64,000 bases of DNA from Isosphaeraceae bacterium EP7 (GTDB lineage: Bacteria; Planctomycetota; Planctomycetia; Isosphaerales; Isosphaeraceae). The notes below the pieces were generated by a model that was not told where the DNA came from, made no database searches, and saw only the letters and a program-made list of their open reading frames with translations. The stretch covers positions 6,397,174 to 6,461,173 of the forward strand of contig CP151667.1 of NCBI GenBank assembly GCA_038400315.1. Reading direction: 5' to 3'. Below are positions 37,964 to 46,412 of the stretch, one piece after another; within the stretch, counting starts at the first letter, position 1; every line of letters starts with the position of its first letter. The translations under genes were made by a program, and so were the position numbers.

Positions 37964-38773
37964 TCAGAACGCTTCCTGAAAGGCGGGTTCGAGGGGGAGA
38001 CCCGACTCCTCGGACCTCGACTTGAGCGGGTCGTTGGCGTGCTCCTCGCGGTCGATCTCGGCGAGGACGTGGCGGCAGCGAGAGGCGGCGAGGAAGCTGA
38101 GCGAGGCGACCTGGAAGGCGACGATCGTCTGGATGAAGAGGTTCGCCAGGGAGAACATGAACAAGCCAGGCGTCACCCTGAGCCGGGGCTCCAGCGGCCA
38201 GAACGGGTGGCCCCAGTTCGTCCCCTGGATGAAGAGATACATCCAGGACAGGGCGCCGACGGCCACCAGCGAACGCGTCGTCTTTCCCGAATCGGCAGCA
38301 TGCGGCACCCCCAGGTGGACGGCCAGATCGGCGGCGAGCCCGGCGATCAGGGCGAACTCGGCCCACCCCAGCGCCTGGGCCAGCTTGATCCGGAACCAGA
38401 GGTGCTCGGCATCGGCGGCCATCAGGCCCAGCTCGGGACCGCGATCGATCGCCCAGAGGACCGAGTCGACCAGGTTCATCACGACGAGAAGGCCGGCGCG
38501 ACGCTGCCAGCTCGGGTCGTCCCAGCGACCCCAGAGGAGGTAGGTGCCGAGCAGGGCCATCCAGGTGATCGGGGCCCCGATGAGCCAGGAATAGGCCGGC
38601 GAGTTCAGGGCCCAGGCCCAGGGGGCCGGCTGGCCGCGCATCCAACTGAGCCGCAGACCCAGGTTCAAGGTCGAGTCGACGGCCAGCAGCAAGATCGACA
38701 CCGCGGTCAGGCCGAAGCCGATCATGCAGAGCCGGTAGCGCCGCCGTTGGATGTCGTGGTCGGATTCCATCAT
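37964..38773 (-). CDS. Hypothetical multi-pass membrane protein
   Basis: 269 residues with about six hydrophobic helices, among them LCMIGFGLTAVSILLLAVD, LIGAPITWMALLGTYLLWG, AEFALIAGLAADLAVHLGVP, SLVAVGALSWMYLFIQ and LFIQTIVAFQVASLSFLAAS. Both ends are charged and cytoplasmic-looking. No known motif. It ends 15 bases from the stop of convergent ispH. The family seems confined to planctomycetes; function unknown. Confidence 0.7.
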   Translation of the reverse strand: MMESDHDIQRRRYRLCMIGFGLTAVSILLLAVDSTLNLGLRLSWMRGQPAPWAWALNSPAYSWLIGAPITWMALLGTYLLWGRWDDPSWQRRAGLLVVMNLVDSVLWAIDRGPELGLMAADAEHLWFRIKLAQALGWAEFALIAGLAADLAVHLGVPHAADSGKTTRSLVAVGALSWMYLFIQGTNWGHPFWPLEPRLRVTPGLFMFSLANLFIQTIVAFQVASLSFLAASRCRHVLAEIDREEHANDPLKSRSEESGLPLEPAFQEAF

Positions 38774-38817
38774 CGATGCGGCCTCGGAGTGAGTGGCGGT
38801 CCCGATCCGTCGAGGGA

Positions 38818-39261
38818 CTATGATAAAGCCGCGACCGGGCCATCGCCAATCGGATTCGCCGGGGCGATGACCAGGGCGACCTCGCCCCAGGGCCTTCCGT
38901 CCACGCAGGCCGCCAGGTCGACCTCCAGGATCAGGCGATTGGATGGCCCCAGGAGCCCTTGAATTTCGGACCCGGCTTCGACTTCCGCCTCGTTGAGCCT
39001 GGCGGCGACGAGACCCCGGACCTGCTCAAGGCGCAGGATGACCGCCTCGTCGGTGTCGATGGGCGGGCGGTTGAAGCGGCGGACGAGCGTCGCGGCGGTC
39101 CCGGCGTCGTCGGGCCAGGTGGTGGGAAGGGCAAGGCGCCGGGGTGCCTCGTCGGGCGTGGCGGGGTTGTGCCATTCCCAGCCGCCCCTCAGGCGGATGG
39201 CGTGTCCTGCTTGATCCATCGGGAGCGCGTCTCGCGGGGCGTCGGTTGGTCTGGCCATCAT
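38818..39261 (-). CDS. Hypothetical protein resembling a glycosidase sugar-binding domain
   Basis: 147 residues. LRGGWEWHNP, LALPTTWPDD, ATLVRRFNRPP, AVILRLEQVRGLVAARLNEAE and NRLILEVDLA follow the order of the jelly-roll sugar-binding domain at the front of family 2 glycosidases (W, then fixed strand pattern). No catalytic domain is attached. Tandem ATGs at 39261/39258 lie only 12-15 bases from a TATAAT, which would make the mRNA nearly leaderless. ATG 39219 (MDQAGHAIRLRGGW) is a good alternative start. It may be cotranscribed with the membrane protein gene 44 bases downstream. Confidence 0.6.
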   Translation of the reverse strand: MMARPTDAPRDALPMDQAGHAIRLRGGWEWHNPATPDEAPRRLALPTTWPDDAGTAATLVRRFNRPPIDTDEAVILRLEQVRGLVAARLNEAEVEAGSEIQGLLGPSNRLILEVDLAACVDGRPWGEVALVIAPANPIGDGPVAALS

Positions 39262-39272
39262 CGGCCGATTGG

Positions 39273-39278
39273 ATTATA
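39273..39278 (-). promoter_or_regulatory. -10 element for the minus-strand gene pair
   Basis: A perfect TATAAT on the minus strand just before the hypothetical gene starting at 39261. No good -35 hexamer is seen 16-18 bases upstream. Confidence 0.4.
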
Positions 39279-39492
39279 GTTCTAGCCTATCGTGAAGCGT
39301 CCGCGGTCATGCCGGTCATGGACACGCGCGAGCGTCCGACTTCGGCGGGCCGCCCGCGCGAGGACGCCGGCAAGCGACCGATCGCCCGCCCATCTCCCCT
39401 CGAGCTTGCTCCCGGCATCGCGGCTGGTCGGACCCCTCGGCAGGCCCAAAGCCCCGTCCGGTCGCCGGTCCGCGACCGCCGCGAAATGCCCT

Positions 39493-40512
39493 ATGAACCA
39501 AGCGCAAACCACGGTCAAGCCCCGCACTCGATCGCTGACCGGGGTGCAGATCCTCGGCACCGGGCGGTACCTTCCCGACAACGTCGTGACCAACGACGAC
39601 CTGAAGATCTCGCACGGGTTCGACCCCGAGTGGATCGTCAACCGGACGGGCATCCACGAGCGTCGGTTCGCCCTGCCGCACCAGGCGACGAGCGACCTCT
39701 GCGTCCACGCCGGCGTCAAGTGCCTGAAGGCCGCGGGGTGCGACCCTTCGGAGGTCGACCTGCTGGTCGTCGGCACGTTCACGCCCGACATGTCGTTCCC
39801 GTCGTCGGCCAATCTGGTCCAGGACCGGATGAAGCTGACCTGTCCGGCGTTCGACCTCCAGGCCGCCTGCGCGGGATTCGCCTACGCCCTGGCCACCGCC
39901 GCGCAATTCGTGGCGGCCGGGACCAGCCAGCGGGCCCTGGTCATCGGCGGAGACTGCAACAGCCGGGTCATCAACCCCAATGATATGAAGAGCTTCCCGC
40001 TCTTCGGCGACGGCGCTGGCGCGGTGCTTCTCGGCCCCGGCTCGCCCGAGCAGGGGATGCTCGCGTATCAACTCGGCTCCGACGGCGGCGGCGGCGACTT
40101 GCTCTGTCGCCCCGCGTGCGGCAGCCGGATGCCCCCGACGGCCGAGGCGCTGGATGCAGGCCTGCAATACCTGACGATGGACGGCCGGGCCGTCTTCAAG
40201 TGGGCCGTGCGGGTGCTGGCCGACTCGTCGCAGACGGTCCTCGCCCAGGCGGGCCACACGGTCGACGACGTCCGCTGGTTCATCCCCCATCAGGCCAACG
40301 TGCGGATCATCCACTCTGCCAGCGACGTGCTCGGGTTCCACCGCGACGCGGTCTACAAGAACCTGGACCGCTACGGCAACACCTCGGGCGGCTCGATCCC
40401 GATCGCCCTGGATGAGCTGGTCGAGGAAGGGCAGGTCAAGCGGGGCGACCTGCTGCTGACCTCCGGGTTTGGCGCGGGCCTGAACTGGGGCACGATCCTC
40501 TGGCGTTGGTGA
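39493..40512 (+). CDS. fabH: Beta-ketoacyl-ACP synthase III
   Basis: Condenses acetyl-CoA with malonyl-ACP to start fatty acid synthesis. 339 residues, normal length. The Cys-His-Asn triad is visible: FDLQAACAGFAYAL (Cys), WFIPHQANVRII (His), RYGNTSGGSIPIALDE (Asn). GTGRYLPDNVVTNDDL and NRTGIHERRF at the N-terminus are typical. ATG at 39493 is picked over longer in-frame options because the upstream part is Arg/Pro-rich and non-conserved. A strong terminator follows. Confidence 0.93.
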   Translation: MNQAQTTVKPRTRSLTGVQILGTGRYLPDNVVTNDDLKISHGFDPEWIVNRTGIHERRFALPHQATSDLCVHAGVKCLKAAGCDPSEVDLLVVGTFTPDMSFPSSANLVQDRMKLTCPAFDLQAACAGFAYALATAAQFVAAGTSQRALVIGGDCNSRVINPNDMKSFPLFGDGAGAVLLGPGSPEQGMLAYQLGSDGGGGDLLCRPACGSRMPPTAEALDAGLQYLTMDGRAVFKWAVRVLADSSQTVLAQAGHTVDDVRWFIPHQANVRIIHSASDVLGFHRDAVYKNLDRYGNTSGGSIPIALDELVEEGQVKRGDLLLTSGFGAGLNWGTILWRW

Positions 40513-40543
40513 GACGCCATCCGTTCGACCCGTCAACGAAGTA

Positions 40544-40580
40544 CGGCCGGCGCCCGCGAGAAGCTCGCGGGCGCCGGCCG
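40544..40580. terminator. Very stable hairpin between convergent genes
   Basis: CGGCCGGCGCCCGCGAG and CTCGCGGGCGCCGGCCG pair perfectly over 17 bp with a 3-base loop. It sits between fabH (plus) and the LEPR-type gene (minus) and can terminate both. Confidence 0.8.
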
Positions 40581-40607
40581 TGATTGATTGACCCGATAGG
40601 GCCCGGA

Positions 40608-42332
40608 TCAGGCCTTCCGCACGCCATGCACGCGAAGGGCGGCCTGGGGCGGCGGCAGGTAGCCGCCTTGTTTGGTCCTGGCGTAGAAGCCGGCCCCGAC
40701 ATTGCCCAGCGCGGTGGTCGTCTGGGTGTTGTAGGTGTTGCCGGTCAGGTCGCCGGTGATCGTGCCATCCCCCGCGGTGCTGGTCGAGGAGCCGTAGACA
40801 TTCCCCCCGGGAATGTACGAGGCAGAGACGACCGAGTTGACCATGTCTCCACGCTGGTGGTAGCGGCCAATCCTGCTGGCGCCCCGGGTCCCTTGCAGGC
40901 CGGCGGCCGCGGCGGCGGCGTTGTAGCCCGCCTTGATCTCGGTGTTCTGCAGGTTGCCGACGATCTCGGTCTTGCCGATGTCCGTCGAAGACGTGACCGC
41001 GGCGTTGGTCATCGCATTGCCGGGACGGACATAGTAGGTCGTCGAGTTGGTCCGACGCGACTGGATGCTGCCGGGGTTCTGCGCGGTCGAGAGGATCGCG
41101 TTGGCCGGTCCAGCCTTGATGTGGCCGATGCTCGACGCGACGATCTTGCCGCCGAGCAGCCTGTTGCCGGGGTAGCCGAAGTTGGCCGTGGGCGTGCCAA
41201 GCGTCGTCGCCGCGGTGGAGACGCCGGTCGGGTTGCCCAGGCCTCGGTTGAACTTCAGGCCGCCGATTCTGCCACGCACGTCCAGGCCGAGCCCGTCGGC
41301 GTTGCCGCCAAAGGTCGCCTTGTTCAGGTGGGTCAGTCCGCTGGTGCTGCTGGAGAAGGGGACCGCCTTGCGGGACGCGGTCACGTTCACGGCCGAGCCG
41401 GCGACGGCCAGCGTGTTCAGGCCCACGGCGCGGATGGCCGTGCGGCCGGTGACGCCGACGGTCGGGTAGAGATACTGGATGCCGGCCGGGATCGTGGCAT
41501 CGGCCGTCGAGGAGACGAGCTCGACCTTCTGAGCCTGGCCGTTGATGACGAGGTTCACCGTCGGGGACGTCTGCGGGCCGGTCGGCACGCTCGTCGAGGT
41601 GCTGTCTACAACCGTGTTGTAGATCGACCGGATCTTCACCGAAGGCCGGACGAGCAGGGCCGTGTTGGCGCTGCCGATGACGATGTTGACCGGCTGGTCG
41701 TTCGTCGAGGTGTCGATCGTGGCGATGACGTCGTTGAACTGGAGGACTTGGGCCCCGCCACTGAGGAACACGCCCGTCTGGGTGTTATTCAGGGCGTCGC
41801 CGGTGGGGGCGACGGTGCGGGTCAGGTTGAACCCGTTGAGGATCACCGACTTGACGCCGCTGGCGGCCGTCAACTTGTTGAACAAGACGACCGGGGAGGT
41901 CTGGACCTCGCCGGATCCGACCACCGTGCCGGTGACGTAGGTGTTCTTCAGGCTGGTGCCGACGAGCTGAATCGTGTCGATGTCGTCGTCGAGCACGCCG
42001 TCATTCGGCGTGGCGTCGGTGACGATGACGGCACCCGGGCCGTGGACGGTGATGGTCCACTGGTTGCCGTTGCGATCGCGGCCGGTGAGGATCTTGCCGT
42101 CGTTATCCAGGAACGAGAGCTGTCGGGCGCCGTTGCCGAACCCGCCTTCCAGATTGTTCGTCTGGAGCGTCCCGTGGTGCGCCGTCCTCAGGGACAGGTC
42201 GGCGGGGGCATAGAGCCCCAGGCCGGGGGAACCGGTCGAGAGGAGCTGCCGGATTTCCAAGGTTTCAAGGTGTGCCGCCGGCCGGCGCCGGGATGAGCCA
42301 CCTCGGTCGATTTGCCGCCGCTTAGATTGCAT
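40608..42332 (-). CDS. LEPR-type secreted hypothetical, beta-rich
   Basis: 574 residues. The N-terminal signal region has a basic stretch (SKRRQIDRGGSSRRRP) and then HLETLEIRQLLSTG, a clear planctomycete LExR-x-LL motif. The rest is Asn/Thr/Gly-rich and looks like a repetitive beta-solenoid or hemagglutinin-like surface domain (TPNDGVLDDDIDTIQLVGTS, KVELVSSTADATIPAG, STDIGKTEIVGNLQNTEIKA). GGAGGGAG six bases before the ATG supports the start. Location outside the cytoplasm and adhesive role are inferences. Confidence 0.75.
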   Translation of the reverse strand: MQSKRRQIDRGGSSRRRPAAHLETLEIRQLLSTGSPGLGLYAPADLSLRTAHHGTLQTNNLEGGFGNGARQLSFLDNDGKILTGRDRNGNQWTITVHGPGAVIVTDATPNDGVLDDDIDTIQLVGTSLKNTYVTGTVVGSGEVQTSPVVLFNKLTAASGVKSVILNGFNLTRTVAPTGDALNNTQTGVFLSGGAQVLQFNDVIATIDTSTNDQPVNIVIGSANTALLVRPSVKIRSIYNTVVDSTSTSVPTGPQTSPTVNLVINGQAQKVELVSSTADATIPAGIQYLYPTVGVTGRTAIRAVGLNTLAVAGSAVNVTASRKAVPFSSSTSGLTHLNKATFGGNADGLGLDVRGRIGGLKFNRGLGNPTGVSTAATTLGTPTANFGYPGNRLLGGKIVASSIGHIKAGPANAILSTAQNPGSIQSRRTNSTTYYVRPGNAMTNAAVTSSTDIGKTEIVGNLQNTEIKAGYNAAAAAAGLQGTRGASRIGRYHQRGDMVNSVVSASYIPGGNVYGSSTSTAGDGTITGDLTGNTYNTQTTTALGNVGAGFYARTKQGGYLPPPQAALRVHGVRKA

Positions 42333-42570
42333 GGGTGACTCCCTCCACGGCCGTACCTGCGAAGATCAACCCCCGAGTGGGGATCAATCCGTCGAGGCCG
42401 ACGTCCGTGTCTCGGATGGCCGTCCGGGTCGAAGAAACACAGCCCGCACTGTCGCCTTGGACGATGGAGACGCGACCGACCGGTCAACCCGGGGGTCGGA
42501 CCTCATCGCCGAGGCGCATTGCGAGGACACCCTAACTCTCGGACAGTCCCAAGCGGAGACTTCATGCGAC

Positions 42571-42969
42571 TTAGGAAGATAGGGAGGTTGCGGTGTCGAG
42601 GAAATCGGGGGGAGTGGTCGAAGCGCCGGCGAGCTTGATGGCGGTCGGAAGGTCCGGAACGATCGTGAAGAATTTATCCAACTTCATGACAGAAAGGACG
42701 TCATTTAAGTAGGGCTGAAGGCCGAAGAGAACGAACTGGATCTTGCGGTCTTCGAAGCGTCGCTTGATGCCGATGAGCAGGGCGACGCCGGAGCTGGTGA
42801 CGATGCCGACGTCCGCGAGGTCGACGGCGGCCGTCGGCGTGGGACATTCCTCGACCGCGCGATAGATTGCCGCCCGGTATTCGTCGGACTGGCGGTCGCT
42901 GAGCGCGGGCAGATTCTCGAGCGTGAGGATCTGCACGCCGGCTTCCTGGCGGGTCTTGACGGTTTGCAT
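42571..42969 (-). CDS. STAS domain protein (anti-sigma factor antagonist-like)
   Basis: 132 residues. Typical STAS order: GVQILTLENLPALSD, DEYRAAIYRAVEEC, AVDLADVGIVTSSGVALLIG (the Ser pair that is phosphorylated in SpoIIAA-type proteins), FEDRKIQFVLFGLQPYLNDV and LDKFFTIVPDLPTAI. It probably takes part in a partner-switching or signal-relay pathway, but no kinase/anti-sigma gene is next to it. Start at 42969 with CGAGG upstream; the longer ORF is rejected. The 238-base gap to the next minus gene (42333-42570) shows nothing else. Confidence 0.88.
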   Translation of the reverse strand: MQTVKTRQEAGVQILTLENLPALSDRQSDEYRAAIYRAVEECPTPTAAVDLADVGIVTSSGVALLIGIKRRFEDRKIQFVLFGLQPYLNDVLSVMKLDKFFTIVPDLPTAIKLAGASTTPPDFLDTATSLSS

Positions 42970-43077
42970 GAGGTCGCTACCTCGGGGCTGGGATGGATCC
43001 GCCGGTTCCGCTTGACAGGTCAGCCGCGGGGGCGATGCTCTTCGCTGCAATCTTAACCCAGGCCTCAAGGATACGCC

Positions 43078-43314
43078 ATGAGACGCCGCCTCCACCACCC
43101 AATGCACGCGGCGCTGGGGCTTACCCTGCTGATGACCGGCTGCAATTGCGGCCACAGCCGGCAGGTGATGTACCCGGCGGGCACCCGCGATTCGAACGAC
43201 GACATCCACATTCGAGCCCCCTTCGTTGACGTCCGGGTCCCGCGCAACAACAAGAGCAGCCGAGTCGTCCCGCAGGCCGTCGAGGTCCAGCCGCCCCTGG
43301 AAGTTGAAGACTGA
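43078..43314 (+). CDS. Small putative lipoprotein
   Basis: 78 residues. Signal MRRRLHHPMHAALGLTLLMT followed by a lipobox cysteine (LMTGC) predicts acylation at Cys22. Mature part: GHSRQVMYPAGTRDSND, then IRAPFVDVRVPRN and an acidic tail. No recognised domain. It is divergent from the STAS gene and upstream of the DUF2760-Hsp70 pair, without obvious operon linkage (117-base gap). Confidence 0.65.
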   Translation: MRRRLHHPMHAALGLTLLMTGCNCGHSRQVMYPAGTRDSNDDIHIRAPFVDVRVPRNNKSSRVVPQAVEVQPPLEVED

Positions 43315-43431
43315 GCCGGCCTCCGATCGGTGGTGGCGTGCCGGGCGGTCGTGGTATGATGGGAAAGTCGGGCGGGCCCCGTCGCGAAGGGATGCCCCCG
43401 GCCTCAGACGACCCAGGTGAGGAATGCCCCG

Positions 43432-43914
43432 TTGAACCGCCTCTGGCTGGCCTTGCGCGCCTTCTGGCTGATCCTGACCGATGCCGAGGTCGCCGTTCGC
43501 GTCGAGTCGAGCCTCGTCGCCGCGTCGAAGGGCCCCGACCTGCGGGTGCTCACGGTGCTCCAGCGCGACGGGCGACTGGTCGACTTCCTGCAGGAAGACA
43601 TCGACCCGTTCAGCGATGACCAGATCGGTGCGGCGGTTCGAGACATCCATCGTGGGTGCCGCAAGGCGCTGCGGGATTACCTGACGATCGAGCCGATTCT
43701 GGCCGGCGACGAGGGGGAGGGCGTGACCGTCCCGCTCGGATTCGACCCCGCCTCGATCCGCCTGACCGGCGACGTGCAGGGGAATCCGCCGTTCCGCGGG
43801 GTGCTGAAGCATCACGGCTGGAAGGTCAATTCCGTGCACCTGCCGGCCCTGCCGGGGTCCCGCGACGACGGGTCGGTGCTGGCCCCCGCCGAGGTCGAGG
43901 TCGAAGTCCGCTAG
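43432..43914 (+). CDS. DUF2760 domain-containing protein
   Basis: 160 residues. DUF2760 core: LRVLTVLQRDGRLVDFLQED, DQIGAAVRDIHRGCRKALRD, LGFDPASIRLTGDVQGNPPF and GVLKHHGWKVNSVHLPALP. Preceded by a hydrophobic/amphipathic helix (LWLALRAFWLILTD). DUF2760 genes are regularly found just before a divergent Hsp70, as here (47-base gap to the next gene), so it probably works with that chaperone; biochemical function is unknown. The TTG at 43432 has GAGG nine bases upstream; an in-frame GTG at 43417 is possible. Confidence 0.85.
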   Translation: MNRLWLALRAFWLILTDAEVAVRVESSLVAASKGPDLRVLTVLQRDGRLVDFLQEDIDPFSDDQIGAAVRDIHRGCRKALRDYLTIEPILAGDEGEGVTVPLGFDPASIRLTGDVQGNPPFRGVLKHHGWKVNSVHLPALPGSRDDGSVLAPAEVEVEVR

Positions 43915-43960
43915 CGCGCCGGGTTCGTTTCGTCATCGCGCAATCAAAGGGCCCGAGCCA

Positions 43961-45778
43961 ATGCCGCGGTACGTCGTGGGAATCGACCTGGGGACGACTA
44001 ACTCGGCCCTCGCCTATGCCGACATGCGTGAGGCAGGGGCCGACGCGATGGCCCCCATCCGGCCATTCGCGATCCCACAAGTTGTCGACTTGAAAGAAGT
44101 TGCGCCGCGTCCGTCGCTGCCCTCGTTCTTCTATGTGCCCGCGGCCAAGGAGTTTCCGGCCGGCTCGATTGACCTGCCCTGGGAGAAGGGGCCCGAGTGG
44201 GTCGTGGGGACGTTTGCTCGCGAGCATGGGGCGAAAGTTCCGGGCAGATTGGTCTCCTCGGCCAAGAGCTGGCTGTCGCATTCGGGCGTCGACCGGCGGG
44301 CGGCGATCCTGCCCTGGGGTGGGCCGCCGGACATGGCCAAGGTCTCGCCGGTGGAGGCCTCGACCGCCTACCTGACGCACTTGCGCGACGCCTGGGACGC
44401 CGCGATGGCGACCGGGCCCGACGCCAAGGAGTGCCGGCTGGCCGATCAGGACGTGCTGTTGACCGTCCCCGCCTCGTTTGACGCCGCGGCCCGTGAGCTG
44501 ACCGTCGAGGCCGCGCGCGCCGCGGGTCTCGACCGAGTGACTTTGCTCGAAGAGCCGCAGGCGGCCTTCTATGCCTGGCTTGACGCCATGGGCGAAGGGT
44601 GGCGTAAGCGGGTGAAGGTGGGGGACCTGCTCCTGGTTTGCGACGTGGGCGGCGGCACGACCGACTTCACCCTGATCGCGGTGACCGAGGAGCAAGGAAA
44701 CCTCGGCCTCGACCGGGTCGCCGTGGGCGAGCACATCTTGCTGGGCGGCGACAACATGGACCTGGCCCTGGCTCATGCCGTGGGAGGGACCCTTCCCGGC
44801 GGATATGAGTCGCTCGACGCGGGCCAGCGTGTGGGCCTGGGCCACGCCTGCCGGGCGGCCAAGGAAGCCCTCTTCTCGAATCCCAAGAAGGCGTCGGCCC
44901 CCGTGACGATCCTGGGTCAAGGGTCGAAGGTGATCGGCGGGACGAAGCGTTCGGAGCTGGACCGAGAGACGCTCAGCCGCGTCTTGCTCGACGGCTTCTT
45001 CCCCGCGTGCGAGCCGACCGCCGTGCCGGCTCGAGGGCGTCGAGTGGGTCTGACCGAGATCGGCCTTCCCTATGCCGCGGACGCCGCGGTGACCCGCCAC
45101 CTGGCCCGGTTCCTGGGCCGGCAGGCCGACTCGCTGGGTTCGTCCGGATCGCAGGTGGCCCCCTCCGCGGTGCTGTTCAACGGCGGCGTCTTCAAGGCCG
45201 ACCCGCTGCGCGAGCGGGTGGTGGATGTGCTCTCGGGATGGGCCGGGCGACCGGTCCCGACCCTGGGCTCGGGCGACCTCGACCTGGCCGTTGCGCGGGG
45301 GGCCGCCTATTACGGCCTGGTCCGCGCGGGTCAAGGGGTCCGCATCCGCGGTGGCGTGCCTCGATCTTACTACGTGGGGATCGAAGGCTCGGCGCCGGCC
45401 GTGCCCGGCGTGGCGCCGCCGATCAAGGCGCTCTGCGTGGTCGCCCTGGGGATGGAAGAAGGGACCGAGGCCGACGTGCCCGGCCCCGAGTTCGGCCTGG
45501 TCGTGGGCGAGCCCGCGTCGTTCCGGTTCCTGGGCTCGACCACAAGGCGCGACGACACGGTCGGCACGATCCTGGACCGTTGGACCGCCGAGGAGCTGCA
45601 AGAGCTCGAGCCGCTTGAGACCTCCCTGGGCGCCGCCGACGGCGTCGAGGGGCAGACCGTGCCCGTGCGGCTGCACGCCCGCGTCACCGAGGTGGGGACG
45701 CTGGATCTCTGGTGCAATAGCACGCGAGACGACCGCCGCTGGAAGCTGGAATATGACGTCCGCCATGACGCCGAATGA
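43961..45778 (+). CDS. Hsp70 family protein (divergent DnaK-like)
   Basis: 605 residues. ATPase-domain motifs: phosphate 1 VVGIDLGTTNSALAYAD (N-terminus), phosphate 2 LLLVCDVGGGTTDFTLIAV (~residue 225), connect/adenosine-type VAPSAVLFNGGVFKADPLRE (~400), and LAVARGAAYYGL. The C-terminal region is shorter than in DnaK, with a reduced substrate-binding part (VPVRLHARVTEVGTLDLWC). It is the DUF2760-associated Hsp70 type, which lacks known DnaJ partners. Its last 14 bases overlap mobA. In many genomes a second, larger Hsp70 follows; here it does not. Confidence 0.88.
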   Translation: MPRYVVGIDLGTTNSALAYADMREAGADAMAPIRPFAIPQVVDLKEVAPRPSLPSFFYVPAAKEFPAGSIDLPWEKGPEWVVGTFAREHGAKVPGRLVSSAKSWLSHSGVDRRAAILPWGGPPDMAKVSPVEASTAYLTHLRDAWDAAMATGPDAKECRLADQDVLLTVPASFDAAARELTVEAARAAGLDRVTLLEEPQAAFYAWLDAMGEGWRKRVKVGDLLLVCDVGGGTTDFTLIAVTEEQGNLGLDRVAVGEHILLGGDNMDLALAHAVGGTLPGGYESLDAGQRVGLGHACRAAKEALFSNPKKASAPVTILGQGSKVIGGTKRSELDRETLSRVLLDGFFPACEPTAVPARGRRVGLTEIGLPYAADAAVTRHLARFLGRQADSLGSSGSQVAPSAVLFNGGVFKADPLRERVVDVLSGWAGRPVPTLGSGDLDLAVARGAAYYGLVRAGQGVRIRGGVPRSYYVGIEGSAPAVPGVAPPIKALCVVALGMEEGTEADVPGPEFGLVVGEPASFRFLGSTTRRDDTVGTILDRWTAEELQELEPLETSLGAADGVEGQTVPVRLHARVTEVGTLDLWCNSTRDDRRWKLEYDVRHDAE

Positions 45779-46412
45779 TCCGACTCCGACCGATCCGAGC
45801 CCTGCCCTTTCCAGGCCCGCCGCGATCATCCTCTGCGGTGGATTGAGCCGCCGGATGGGCCGGCCCAAGGCCTGGCTGCCGTTCGGGCCCGAGGTCTTGC
45901 TCCAGCGCATCGTCCGGCTGATCGGCGAGGCAACCGACCAGGTCGTGGTGGTCGCCGCCGAGGGTCAGGACCTGCCCCCCCTACCCGGCTCGGTCCTCGT
46001 CGCACGCGACCCGGCCCCCGACCGAGGCCCGTTGCAGGGCATCGCAGCGGGGATGGATGCGCTACCGTCGGATGCCGATCTCGTCTTTGTTTCGGGCACC
46101 GACACCCCGTTCGTGGAGCCCGCCTGGATCGGCCTGCTGGCGGAGTTGATCGGCGACGCCGACCTGGCGATCCCCGAGGTCGACGGCTTCCTCCAGCCGC
46201 TCGCGGCGCTGTATCGCAGGTCCGGGGTGCGGCCCTCGATCGAGGGTCAGCTCTCCTCGAATCGGCGGAGCCCATCGTCGCTGGTCGGCGTGGTCCGCTC
46301 CCGGGTCGTGCGTCCCGAGGAGCTTGCAGCGGCCGACCCGAGCCTGGCGACGCTCTGGAACCTGAACACCCCCGAGGATTATCGGGCGGCGCTGGCCGAG
46401 GCCGGCTTCTGA
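45765..46412 (+). CDS. mobA: Molybdenum cofactor guanylyltransferase (MobA-like)
   Basis: 215 residues, nucleotidyltransferase fold. Signature AIILCGGLSRRMGRPKAWLP (LxGGxSxRMGxxK), ARDPAPDRGPLQGIAAGMDA and SGTDTPFVEPAWIG (metal-binding Asp), then VDGFLQPLAALYRR. It adds GMP to molybdopterin. The start overlaps the Hsp70 stop by 14 bases, so translation is coupled, an unusual pairing. No other Mo-cofactor gene is nearby. Its 3' end overlaps the convergent hypothetical gene by 34 bases. Confidence 0.87.
   Translation: MTPNDPTPTDPSPALSRPAAIILCGGLSRRMGRPKAWLPFGPEVLLQRIVRLIGEATDQVVVVAAEGQDLPPLPGSVLVARDPAPDRGPLQGIAAGMDALPSDADLVFVSGTDTPFVEPAWIGLLAELIGDADLAIPEVDGFLQPLAALYRRSGVRPSIEGQLSSNRRSPSSLVGVVRSRVVRPEELAAADPSLATLWNLNTPEDYRAALAEAGF

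Noticed and set aside
43826-45910. 694-residue minus-strand open frame
   Set aside because: Antisense to the Hsp70 gene; no motifs and shadow-like composition.
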